The notes under the pieces were generated by a model. The model searched no databases. It saw only the letters and a list, made by a program, of their open reading frames with translations, and had not been told where the DNA came from. Below, piece after piece: positions 56,266-64,000 of a stretch of 64,000 nt of DNA. The stretch is from Wallemia ichthyophaga EXF-994 (Eukaryota > Basidiomycota > Wallemiomycetes > Wallemiales > Wallemiaceae): the NCBI RefSeq assembly GCF_000400465.1, contig NW_008806286.1:250762-314761 (forward strand), written 5' to 3'. Within the stretch, counting starts at the first letter, position 1, and every line of letters begins with the position of its first letter. A program made the translations under genes and the position numbers.

Positions 56266-58089
56266 TCACTTGCCTAATCCTTTCGGGCATTTGGCAGGTT
56301 GTGCGGAGCTTTCTTGTTGATGCAGCTGCCCATCACCCGATTTAACGCTCACACTCTCTTTCTCCCACTCATCGAGAAGCTGCTGATCATGAACCTTGTG
56401 CTCCCTATTAATCAGTCTCGCGTCGTGAGGGAGGTCGTGAGGAAAGTATTCCTGGTGTACTGGATGAGCATAGGCTGGGTTATAGAGGTACTCTCTACCG
56501 TAACCTAAACTTTTCATGAGCTGAGTAGGTGCGTTTCTCAGATGAATCGGAACGGGATACTGGGGGTGATTCCTGACAGCGTCGACTGCATTGTTATAAC
56601 CTACATAGCTCCTAATCGATTTCGCTGCTTCAGCGAGATATACGGTGCAGTGAGCGAGGTTGATTCTGCACTCGGGCAGTCCAATAAATTGACAAGCTTG
56701 GTATGTGGCAGTAGCGAGGGGAAGAGCGGCGCAATCGGCCATTCCTACATCCTCTGAAGCGATAACGACCATTCTGCGAGCGATGTAGAGTGCATCTTCA
56801 CCCGCCTCCACCATCCGCGCGAGCCAGTAAAGCGCGCCATCTACACAAGACCCGCGCACGGCTTTGTGGAAAGCAGATATAGAGTCGTAGTGGAAGTCAC
56901 CGTCTCGGTCGTATTTGAGCACCATCGAACGTTTCAGAGATCCTAGTAGATCTTCTTTCGTTGTAGGCTTAGTGGTGGTCGACCGATGACGTATTTCAAC
57001 AGCGCGTAGTACCATTTCGAGTGAGTTGAGCGCTGCGCGTCCATCTCCATCACTTATACTGGATAGGTAACGCAGAAAGTCTGCATCTATAATCTCTTCT
57101 ATAGCTTGGTGAGCGTGATGAGCGTTCTGGTCGCGCCATTTGTGCAGTGCGTTGCGTAGCATGGTTGTTATGTCCTCCCCACTGAGCTTGGTAAGGCAGT
57201 AGACATGGCAGCGGGATAAGAGAGCATTGTTAATTTTGAATGAGGGGTTCTCTGTTGTGGCGCCTATTACCACACACGCTCCACTCTCCATATACGGCAG
57301 AAAGGTGTCTTGCTGTGATTTGGAATAGCGGTGTATTTCATCGATGAAGAGAATAGTACGCGTGCCATTCAATTTCAGCGTCGTTTTGGCCTGATCAAGG
57401 ATTTGTTTCGCCTCAGCAACGCCAGAGTTGGTAGCGGACAATTCCTTCAGCTTGGCATTGCTGCGATGAGCAATAATTCTAGCTAGCGTTGTCTTTCCAG
57501 ATCCAGGTGGTCCCCAGAAGATAGAGCTGGGGATATTGTCGCTCAGTATCATGCTGCGCAATATCCCATTCTCGCCCATGAGGTCCTCCTGACCGACGTA
57601 ACCATCTATTGTCGTCGGTCGGACTCTCTCAGCTAGTGGCTGAGCTTGAATTAGATTATTCGGTGTACTTTGCGTCGCCTTAGTTGTGAATATTGGAGCT
57701 GGTGGTACATCTGTCTTCTGCTTGTTCTGCCTGTGCGTTGTATTTTCTGCCTTTTTCTTCTTTGATTGTGTGGGTATAATTTCGAGATCGCTGTCGCTGT
57801 CATTTTTATCGTTGTCGTTGTCTTTGTCGTTGTCGTCGACACGACTAGCAGGTTTCTTCGCGTCCGATTTGCTAGCTGATTTTCTCTTCTTGGTCTTGCT
57901 GCCGCTCACGCTTCCGCTCGCTGGGGTCATGAAAGACCAATCACCATTCTCATTCTTAATCTGATTCTGAATCGCGCTGGTACGCGGCTTACTGGGAGAC
58001 TTTGCAAGTGTGCAGCTTTTATCGAGATGATCATTTATCGCGTCACTCGGTAGATCTATCGCGCAGACTGGACATTTCACGGTGGTCAT
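56266..58089 (-). CDS. MGS1: Mgs1/WRNIP1 AAA+ ATPase (RarA family) with UBZ zinc finger
   Basis: 607 aa, single exon, taking MTTVKCPVCAIDL at 58089 as start. The ubiquitin-binding zinc finger C-x2-C ... H-x3-C (CPVCAIDLPSDAINDHLDKS then C) is at residues 6-25. A basic disordered region with DNDKDNDND repeats follows. The clamp-loader-like ATPase has ERVRPTTIDGYVGQEDLMGE, Walker A FWGPPGSGKTTLARIIAHRS, Walker B ILFIDEIHRYSKSQQDTFLP and sensor IGATTENPSFKINNALLSRC. The C-terminal tetramerisation part includes SAFHKAVRGSCVDGALYWLA and IVIASEDVGMADCAA-like residues. It acts at stalled replication forks with ubiquitylated PCNA. The frame is open to an earlier ATG at 58164. Confidence 0.94.
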   Translation of the reverse strand: MTTVKCPVCAIDLPSDAINDHLDKSCTLAKSPSKPRTSAIQNQIKNENGDWSFMTPASGSVSGSKTKKRKSASKSDAKKPASRVDDNDKDNDNDKNDSDSDLEIIPTQSKKKKAENTTHRQNKQKTDVPPAPIFTTKATQSTPNNLIQAQPLAERVRPTTIDGYVGQEDLMGENGILRSMILSDNIPSSIFWGPPGSGKTTLARIIAHRSNAKLKELSATNSGVAEAKQILDQAKTTLKLNGTRTILFIDEIHRYSKSQQDTFLPYMESGACVVIGATTENPSFKINNALLSRCHVYCLTKLSGEDITTMLRNALHKWRDQNAHHAHQAIEEIIDADFLRYLSSISDGDGRAALNSLEMVLRAVEIRHRSTTTKPTTKEDLLGSLKRSMVLKYDRDGDFHYDSISAFHKAVRGSCVDGALYWLARMVEAGEDALYIARRMVVIASEDVGMADCAALPLATATYQACQFIGLPECRINLAHCTVYLAEAAKSIRSYVGYNNAVDAVRNHPQYPVPIHLRNAPTQLMKSLGYGREYLYNPAYAHPVHQEYFPHDLPHDARLINREHKVHDQQLLDEWEKESVSVKSGDGQLHQQESSAQPAKCPKGLGK

Positions 58090-58606
58090 GGGTGGTGGCA
58101 GCGATGGCAGCGGATAATGAACGAGTGAGGGTGGTTTTGGGTGCTCTGAGTGTTTATACAGCACTACAGTGAGCTTTAAGCAAATTTAAGTTGAGAAGCC
58201 GGCAAGTAGATACCTTGATAACTTGAAAAGTCGACAAGACGCGTGATGTCATTTTAAAAAAGTTGATAAACTTTATTTGTTTATTTAAGCTTGATGAGAG
58301 AGTAGTGGCTGGTTATTTAACAGCTTCACACCTTCACAATATGTCGTATGTACCTAGACACGGCAAGCCTGGCGAATGTAACACAATATTCGAAACATAT
58401 TAAATTAAAGACCCTAATAATGTTCCAGGCTGACCAGCTTACAGCTCACAACTGCGCATGCTCACCTTCCATTTCTGTCGTTTGTGTTCAAAATTCGCCG
58501 ATAAAATTTTCCGCAAATTGAATTAATTAACTTAGGAGAATAAATAGAGAAAGAGATATGCACTAAACTCTCACAACTCAACAATCAACACTCAACACTC
58601 ACCGCA
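58090..58606. other. Divergent promoter region of MGS1 and the hydrophobin gene
   Basis: 517 bp between the MGS1 and hydrophobin starts (442 bp if MGS1 starts at 58164). It is AT-rich near 58250-58330 and 58490-58550. No ORF or RNA gene is seen. It is long for this genome, in line with regulated expression of a hydrophobin. Confidence 0.45.
58539..58546 (+). promoter_or_regulatory. TATA-like element of the hydrophobin gene
   Basis: AATAAATA about 60 bp before the start codon at 58607. Positional and sequence match only. Confidence 0.3.
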
Positions 58607-58983
58607 ATGCAATTCTCGACTATCGCACTCACCGCAACAGCCTTCTTCTCCGCATCACTCGCTTCCAAGCTGCAAATGAGAGCGGGTGACTGCTCCACGG
58701 AGAACGTCAAGTGCTGCAACCAAGTCAAGGACGCTTCCTCTATCGACACTGGTACGCTTGGATTGCTCGGCATTGACGAACTCGCTGGCCAAGTCGGACT
58801 CGAGTGTACCCAAGTCGCTGCTGCCATCGGTGTACCTATCTCTGACCAATGCAAGACTACCGCTGCATGCTGCAGTGGTCAAACCCAAAACGGTGTTGCC
58901 AACTTGGTACGTAGGATGCTGGCTTCTAACACATTGTCTAACCATGCTGCTTCTAGGGCTGCACTCCAATCTCTATCATCTAG
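58607..58983 (+). CDS. Class I hydrophobin
   Basis: 108 aa in two exons (58607-58906 and 58957-58983; 50-nt intron). A signal peptide MQFSTIALTATAFFSASLA leads a small secreted protein with exactly eight cysteines in the hydrophobin order C, CC, C, C, CC, C: DCSTENVKCCNQ, GLECTQVA, DQCKTTAACCSG and finally GCTPISII. The last exon has only nine codons and supplies the eighth cysteine, so a model without the intron would lack it. The 33-residue gap between the third and fourth cysteine and the irregular spacing fit class I. Hydrophobins coat hyphae and spores with amphipathic layers. It has more acidic residues (D, E) than lysines in the mature part. Confidence 0.94.
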
Positions 58984-59094
58984 GCTACTACCACTTGTAT
59001 TTTTCTATAGTGAAACCAATTTGAGACATTCGTGTTGATGTGATGTGTATGTAAGGAATGCATGAAACGGAAAAAGACGTCTATAATCTCGAGT

Positions 59095-60095
59095 CTATCT
59101 CTTGACCCAAGTTCTTTGTTTGCGAGCTTTGACGAGATTAGTTTTCTTCCTCTCGACTTGTCTAGGGTCACGCAGGAGAAGACCAGCTGGTGTGGAGTGT
59201 GAGTGTGAGTGTCAACGCCAATAAAGAGGGAAAACTCACCCTTCTTCAAAACCCTCTTAACGCTGCGTTCATCATCCGACTGCAAACCGAATCGCTGATC
59301 AATCTGACCGAGCAAACCTTTAGCGATACCATGCGCAAGAGCTCCCGCCTGCCCCGACGTACCACCCCCTCTAACGAGAGCAAAGATGTTAAATGAGCCT
59401 AGCTGACCGGTGACTTTGAGAGGGAGGGTGATGTGTTCTCTGTCGTGAAGACGCGGGAAGAAGGCGCTTACGGGTTGGTTGTTGACCAGAATTTCACTTG
59501 TGCGTACTTGCTTATCGTTACAAGTAGGCAACAGCCAAACTCTGGCGGAACTCTCTTTACGTTTGCCTACGGTGTAACTCCTGCCAATGTCGTCGATTTC
59601 AACGGGTTTGCGCTGGGCTACGTGCACCTCTCTGCCACCAGGAGGTTCGTAGTTTCTGAGGGAGAGTTGAATGTCGTCGACGATCTGCGCCGTCTGTGCA
59701 CCACCAGAGTTAGCGGCGGGGAGGAGCTTTGTGATGGAATTGAGGAGGTCGATCAGGCGGCGGTATTCGGAAGCTTTGAGGTGGGTTTCGAGTCTCTTCT
59801 CGATGGCGTCCTGGCTGAGCCATTTGAACAAGACGCGGGAGTCCTCGGAGCGGAGAAGGTGGAGCTTGTTTGTAGGCAAGGCGAGGGCATTGGAGATGGA
59901 TCTTTGTGAGTGTCTCTTCAACGATTCTAGATTGGCGATAGAAGACTCAAATAACGGGCGTCCAGTGAAGTAGAACGAGTTTGTTGGTTTAGGCTGGGGC
60001 TTGAGGGGAGAAACGGGGGAATTACGGGGAGTGTAAGTGTTTGTTGAATATTGCCTTGAAATAGGTCTATTAATACACCTAGGAATTCTCAACAT
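59095..60095 (-). CDS. MRPS9: Mitochondrial small ribosomal subunit protein uS9m
   Basis: 315 aa in two exons (60095-59240 and 59186-59095; 53-nt intron). A presequence MLRIPRCINRPISRQYSTNT precedes a variable region (FYFTGRPLFESSIANLESLK) and the S9 fold: SYTVGKRKESSARVWLLPTC, ILVNNQPVSAFFPRLHDREH, VTGQLGSFNIFALVRGGGTS, GQAGALAHGIAKGLLGQIDQ and, after the intron, GLLLRDPRQVERKKTNLVKA with the invariant basic end TWVKR. The frame is open to 60164, but 60095 gives a normal mitochondrial presequence. The start is 35 bp from the DAD2 start. Confidence 0.95.
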
Positions 60096-60130
60096 TGTAG
60101 CCTCGTCGTCGTCAAGTAAAAACGCTGAAA

Positions 60131-60608
60131 ATGCACCAAAAAAGATCATCGATACATCCATCAATTAGCAGAGGATCGCAGAAGCAATCCACTCCAATTT
60201 CCACAATACTCCCTGCCAAAGCGCTTGAGCTGCATGGATTGGAGCAAGTGAAGGAGGCGAGTGGTGAGCTGCTAGAACGCGTGGAAGGACTCGCAGATGA
60301 AGCGCATAAGCTTGCACAAGGTGGAGAAGCAGTGGGGAAAGTATTGGGGGTTTGGGAGGAGTTATTCAGTGTTATTCGATTGATGGGATGTGAGTTGTTG
60401 TCTTTGGCGGTGCTTCACGAGTCTTACGCGTATTTAAGCTGTAAGCGGTAATCAGCAGGGGACAGAGACAGCGACAGCGACAACGACAGCAACAACGACA
60501 GCGACAAGGGATGGTGATGGATACGCCGATCAAAACACAGACACAGAAACACAGAAGCCAATTGAGAAATTAGTCCGTGTACCCGTAGATGGACACTCCA
60601 TAAAGTGA
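60131..60608 (+). CDS. DAD2: DASH complex subunit Dad2
   Basis: 142 aa in two exons (60131-60389 and 60439-60608; 49-nt intron). The core is KALELHGLEQVKEASGELLE, RVEGLADEAHKLAQGGEAVG and KVLGVWEELFSVIRLMG, matching Dad2 (conserved GGEAV and W). Without splicing the frame ends at 60451 in an unrelated tail. With splicing it continues SVSGNQQGTETATATTTATT and ends PIEKLVRVPVDGHSIK, the family's conserved LVRIPV-type C-terminus. The TA-rich run comes from an ACAGCGACA tandem repeat. The ten-subunit DASH ring couples kinetochores to microtubules and is fungal-specific. PMP3 starts 36 bp downstream. Confidence 0.88.
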
Positions 60609-60644
60609 TGTATTCCTGTAGATATCCCTTGAATTGTTACAATT

Positions 60645-61033
60645 ATGGTTAAATCGACTGATATTTTGCTTATGGTGGTGTGTACATGATCTGATATTCT
60701 ACTCAACCCTTTAAATTTCCTAGGTTACAATAATATTCCCACCCGCTGCTGTTGGTTTCATTTCTGGCTGCTCATGCGATTTGGTGGGTGAATTTACCCA
60801 AAACACACTCAGCCAACAACACACAGCTTATAAATATCGGTCTATGCCTCCTTGGCTACCTTCCTGGCCATATTCACGCTTTCTGGCTCATCTACAAGCG
60901 TATGGCCGCAGAAGAGCAATACGGTTACAAAGGCTTTAAATATCTTGGGAATGGAAAGTATGAGAGCGTTGAATATATATCTCAACAACCACAACATCCT
61001 CCACCTGCTTACGGTGCAACTGAGAATGCTTAA
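60645..61033 (+). CDS. PMP3: PMP3/SNA family small plasma-membrane proteolipid
   Basis: 99 aa in three exons: 60645-60677, 60724-60783 and 60827-61033. The two-helix UPF0057 fold is clear: KSTDILLMVVTIIFPPAAVG, FISGCSCDLLINIGLCLLGY and LPGHIHAFWLIYKRMAAEEQ. The C-terminal tail (YGYKGFKYLGNGKYESVEYI, then QQPQHPPPAYGATENA) is longer than in yeast Pmp3 (55 aa), as in the SNA2-4 group. These proteins affect membrane potential and salt tolerance. The PPPAY segment looks like a PY motif for Rsp5-type ubiquitin ligases. Confidence 0.93.
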
Positions 61034-61082
61034 TTTATCGTTATTGTAATTTTATCCTTTTTTTCTGATCGACTCTATCACA

Positions 61083-61695
61083 ATGCCCGCTTATATCTAT
61101 CAATTATCAAATCTATCAAGCTGTACATACGAAGAAGAGGGACGCCATTAAAGAATTCCTAGAGAAACAAGCTCAAATCAGCAAACAACTCAAAGAAATC
61201 AGGTCGAGTAAGGATCATCCATTAGGCTGTTCAAAGAAATCGATGATTCGAGACGTTTAATTGAGATGAATCTACTTGGAAACGCTTCGTTGATGCTTAT
61301 AAAACCTCCGCGAGCCGAGAATCATCTATCCTGACCTTTACATCACCGAGGAGAGTGAAATTAGAATAGGAGAGGCCATGAATCACGCAAACAGAAACGC
61401 TGAAAACAGTCATCTGATTGGCGCACAAAACGACGTCATATAGAACACCCGAAACACCACGGAATCGCCCCTTGATCATCCCACCAGCGGTCTCAAAGAG
61501 GTTATCGACGACGACGATCAGTCCTCCAAAGACAAGCCCCGCGATTTCTTAACAAACGGCAAAGCTGTATTCACGAAACAGTCTTCATCTACTGACTTGC
61601 TTTGTTACACGACGTGTGCTCAAAGTTTGCATGACACTTGCACAGCTACATCCCAAGTAATTCTACTTGACAGCTCGAGAAAAAGAAATTTATAA
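61083..61695 (+). pseudogene. Decayed coding-like region, several frames, unknown family
   Basis: Three protein-like fragments follow each other in different frames. First, RDAIKEFLEKQAQISKQLKE ends at a stop at 61258. Next, LFKEIDDSRRLIEMNLLGNA starts near 61229 and ends at 61332. Then IIYPDLYITEESEIRIGEAM and NHANRNAENSHLIGAQNDVI run into a TAG at 61441, after which the same frame stays open for 84 codons (LKEVIDDDDQSSKDKPRDFL, TKQSSSTDLLCYTT) to 61693. No set of GT/AG introns of usual size restores one frame. It looks like a gene with at least two indels and one nonsense change. The family is not recognised; sequencing error or a non-coding RNA are alternatives. Confidence 0.4.
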
Positions 61696-61718
61696 CTTTA
61701 AACATTTTAAGCTTCCCC

Positions 61719-64000
61719 CTAAGCACCAACAAGGGTGAGGTTAAACTTGACAGCGCCAATTTCCTGATCTTCAGTCGCGATAACCTGAGCGTTTTCTTTA
61801 TCAGAGAGAGGGTTACTCTTGGTAGATCTAACGATAGTATCTTTGTGCATCTCAATGGCATTCTGCAGTCCACTTATATCACCGTCCTCGCCAAGATATT
61901 TGACGACGACATCGACGTCTTGAATTTGCAGGAGATTGGCCTTCTTGCGCAATCTCTGAATTCTATTAATGAATTCTCTAGCCAACCCTTCAGACTCAAG
62001 TTCAGGGTGAAGTCTGTAATCCAAGACGATAGTGATGTTCGAATCTGAAATAGGTTCAAACCCTTCCATCGATTCAGGCAAATCTACGTAATGTTGCACT
62101 GTCAAATCTCCAGCTTGTAACTCAATACCGTCTACTGTCAACTTTCCATTCTGCATGTACCCCTTAGCATCATCGTTGGACACCTTAGGCAAGTTGTTCT
62201 TCACGCGCGGCATGTCCTTGCGCAGCTTCCTGCCAAGCACTGGCCAGTCAGCCGACACCTTGTACTTGATTCCGATGAATTCCTCTTCAGAGGTGACAAC
62301 CAACTCTCTGACGTTGAGCTCCTCTTTAATGTAGCCCTCAAGATGGCGCACATCCGACAAATACTCCTCTTTGTGATGGAACACTATCAATGTCTTGAGA
62401 GGAGTCTTGACGGCTATTCTCTTTCTCTCTCTAATAACCCTGCCCAATTCGATAACATTCTGCATTCTAGACACGCGTCTCTCGATGACGCTGTCAAAGT
62501 AATCCTCACGCACATCAGGGAATGGTAGGAAATGTACCGATCGAGTGTCAGTTGCGCCTGGAATATTGTCACCAATGAATGGTCTTAAACCCTGGTAGAG
62601 GTTCTCAGTGATGAACGGAGTGAACGAGGACATGGTCCTGCAGAGCGTGAATAGAGCTTCAAAGAGTGTGCGCAACGCGGCAATCGTATCCTCCTTGCCA
62701 TTCTCTCCTTTCAGTCTCCTCCTGTTGAATCTAATGTACCAGTTGGTGAGCTCGTCGATAAGTGAAAGCAGTCTTGGTATAACCGTGTATAGTCTGTATG
62801 CTGCCATTTCCTCCTTAACTATCTTGATGAGCGATTGACATCTCGCGAGTACCCATCTGTCCATCAAGTTCTCAGAACGTGGTGCAGACGCATCATACAT
62901 GAATTCAATGCCCTGCTCTTTCTTTGCTAATGCTGCCTGACCGAGGAAGAAACGGAACGAGTTGAGCCAAGGAAGCATCACACGCGACGTTACTTCTTTC
63001 ACTCCCTCCTCTCTGAATCTGAGATTGTCACCACGCACAATTGGTGAGTTGACAAGGAACATTCTGGCAAATTGTGTTAGCTGATATTAAATTAAGTCGT
63101 TAAAACCCACCTAACAGCATCAGCGCCGTACTTGTCAATGATGTGGTTAGGATCAGGGTAATTCTTCAGACTCTTGGACATCTTTTTACCATCTGCAGCC
63201 AACACCAAACCAGTAACAATAAGGTTTTTCCAAGGAGCCTTTCCAAGGAGGTGTGTTCCGAGAACAAGGAGTGTGTAGAACCATCCACGAGTCTGGTCGA
63301 GACCCTCTGAAACGAAATCTGCAGGGAAAGACTTCTCAAACTCCTCCTTGTTTTCGAATGGATAGTGTGCTTGTGCATAAGGCATAGATCCACTCTCGAA
63401 CCAGCAGTCAAAGACTTCATCAACACGCTTGAGAACGCCCTTGCCTTTCTTTGAAGGGATGGTGATGTGATCTATTTTGTCTCTGTGAATATCTGAGATG
63501 TTAGAAACACCGGAAAGCTGCTCGAGCTGCTCAATAGAGCTGATTGCCACAATCTCCTCGTAATCTTCAGACACCCAGAGAGGCATAGGAGTACCCCAGT
63601 ATCTGTTACGTGAAACATTCCAATCCCTAGCATTTTGTAACCAATTACCGAATCTGTTTTCACCAATGTTGGCAGGTACCCATCTAGTCTCCTTGTTATT
63701 TTCGATCAAGTCGTTGGTGATTTGCGAAACCTTGACAAACCAGACGGGGATAGCTTTGTAGATCAGTGGGGTACCTGATCTCCAACAAAATGGGTACGAG
63801 TGGTTAATGGTCGATTGTACAATCAATCTGTTGATAGACTTAAGGTACTTTTGGATATCTTTGTCAGCCTCCTTGACGTGCACGCCCTTGTAATCAGAAA
63901 CACGCTCCGTGTACTTGCCGCTGTCGTCTACAGGGCAAGGTGGCATTTGGTCTGGAGTGATGATACCGTTAGCGATAGCGATACGATGGTCATCATCACC
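61719..64000 (-). CDS. ILS1: Cytosolic isoleucyl-tRNA synthetase (partial, C-terminal part)
   Basis: The gene runs off the right edge, so the N-terminus and HIGH motif are outside. Exons here are 64000-63111 and 63063-61719 with a 47-nt intron at 63064-63110. Visible parts: ICGDDD-like HRIAIANGII, editing-domain and core segments PFCWRSGTPLIYKAIPVWFV, NRYWGTPMPLWVSEDYEEIV, VFDCWFESGSMPYAQAHYPF, FVSEGLDQTRGWFYTLLVLG and the class I signature DGKKMSKSLKNYPDP. After the intron follow FLVNSPIVRGDNLRFREEGV, the anticodon-binding domain (LIDELTNWYIRFNRRRLKGE) and the eukaryotic C-terminal domain (ADWPVLGRKLRKDMPRVKNN, EFINRIQRLRKKANL). It charges tRNA-Ile in the cytosol. Confidence 0.97.

Noticed and set aside
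58090..58164. 25-residue N-terminal extension of MGS1
   Set aside because: Related proteins place the UBZ finger at the very N-terminus. The earlier ATG is possible, but the extra proline-rich piece looks like leader sequence.

Overview
This window is nuclear DNA from a fungus, almost certainly a basidiomycete with a very compact genome. Four things point that way: about 42 genes in 64 kb; roughly 79 introns, nearly all 40-65 nt, mostly with GTGAGT or GTGGGT donors; a secreted class I hydrophobin; and fungal-specific genes such as the DASH subunit DAD2. Gene density and intron size would suit a Wallemia-like species, but that is inference. I see no tRNA, rRNA, CRISPR array or transposon. Coordinates span start to stop codon, and introns are given in the text. 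Joined exon lengths are divisible by three for every complete gene except the Ran-binding protein at 51495-52774, where the frame really breaks.

Layout. 1-11.7 kb: RIO2 (cut by the left edge), an ITC1-like remodeller subunit, an unknown protein, then an actin block (ARP3, ARPC4, ADF-H/PH protein) with a small unknown gene and a nuclear FKBP between. 11.7-27.5 kb: a DRP1-type dynamin, PRP40, PIP5K, glutamate-cysteine ligase, VPS39, DPM1, RRP45 and a GHITM/BAX-inhibitor-1 protein. 27.7-42.5 kb: an MFS transporter, a PRKRIP1-like protein, RAD23, EMG1, ATG6, a CDF metal transporter, a lipase-like hydrolase, DPL1, an alpha-arrestin and DAP1. 42.5-43.5 kb: a gene-free stretch with several hairpins. 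43.5-56.2 kb: condensin CND1, then tightly packed small genes (a membrane protein, mL58, RRP46, eIF1A, LSM7, RPC19, JAC1), a Ran-binding protein and a GRAM-TBC-EF-hand RabGAP. 56.2-64 kb: MGS1, a hydrophobin, uS9m, DAD2, PMP3, a decayed coding-like stretch and cytosolic isoleucyl-tRNA synthetase (cut by the right edge).

Most genes are housekeeping. Several share processes: RIO2, EMG1, RRP45, RRP46, RPC19, LSM7 and PRP40 act in RNA and ribosome metabolism; ARP3, ARPC4 and the ADF-H/PH protein act on actin; VPS39, ATG6, the dynamin, PIP5K, arrestin and RabGAP act in membrane traffic. I found no obvious new multigene system. The unusual features concern gene structure: divergent start codons only 18-35 bp apart, first exons that are only ATG, microexons, introns with complementary ends, short upstream ORFs overlapping start codons, and one frame break in a repeat tract.
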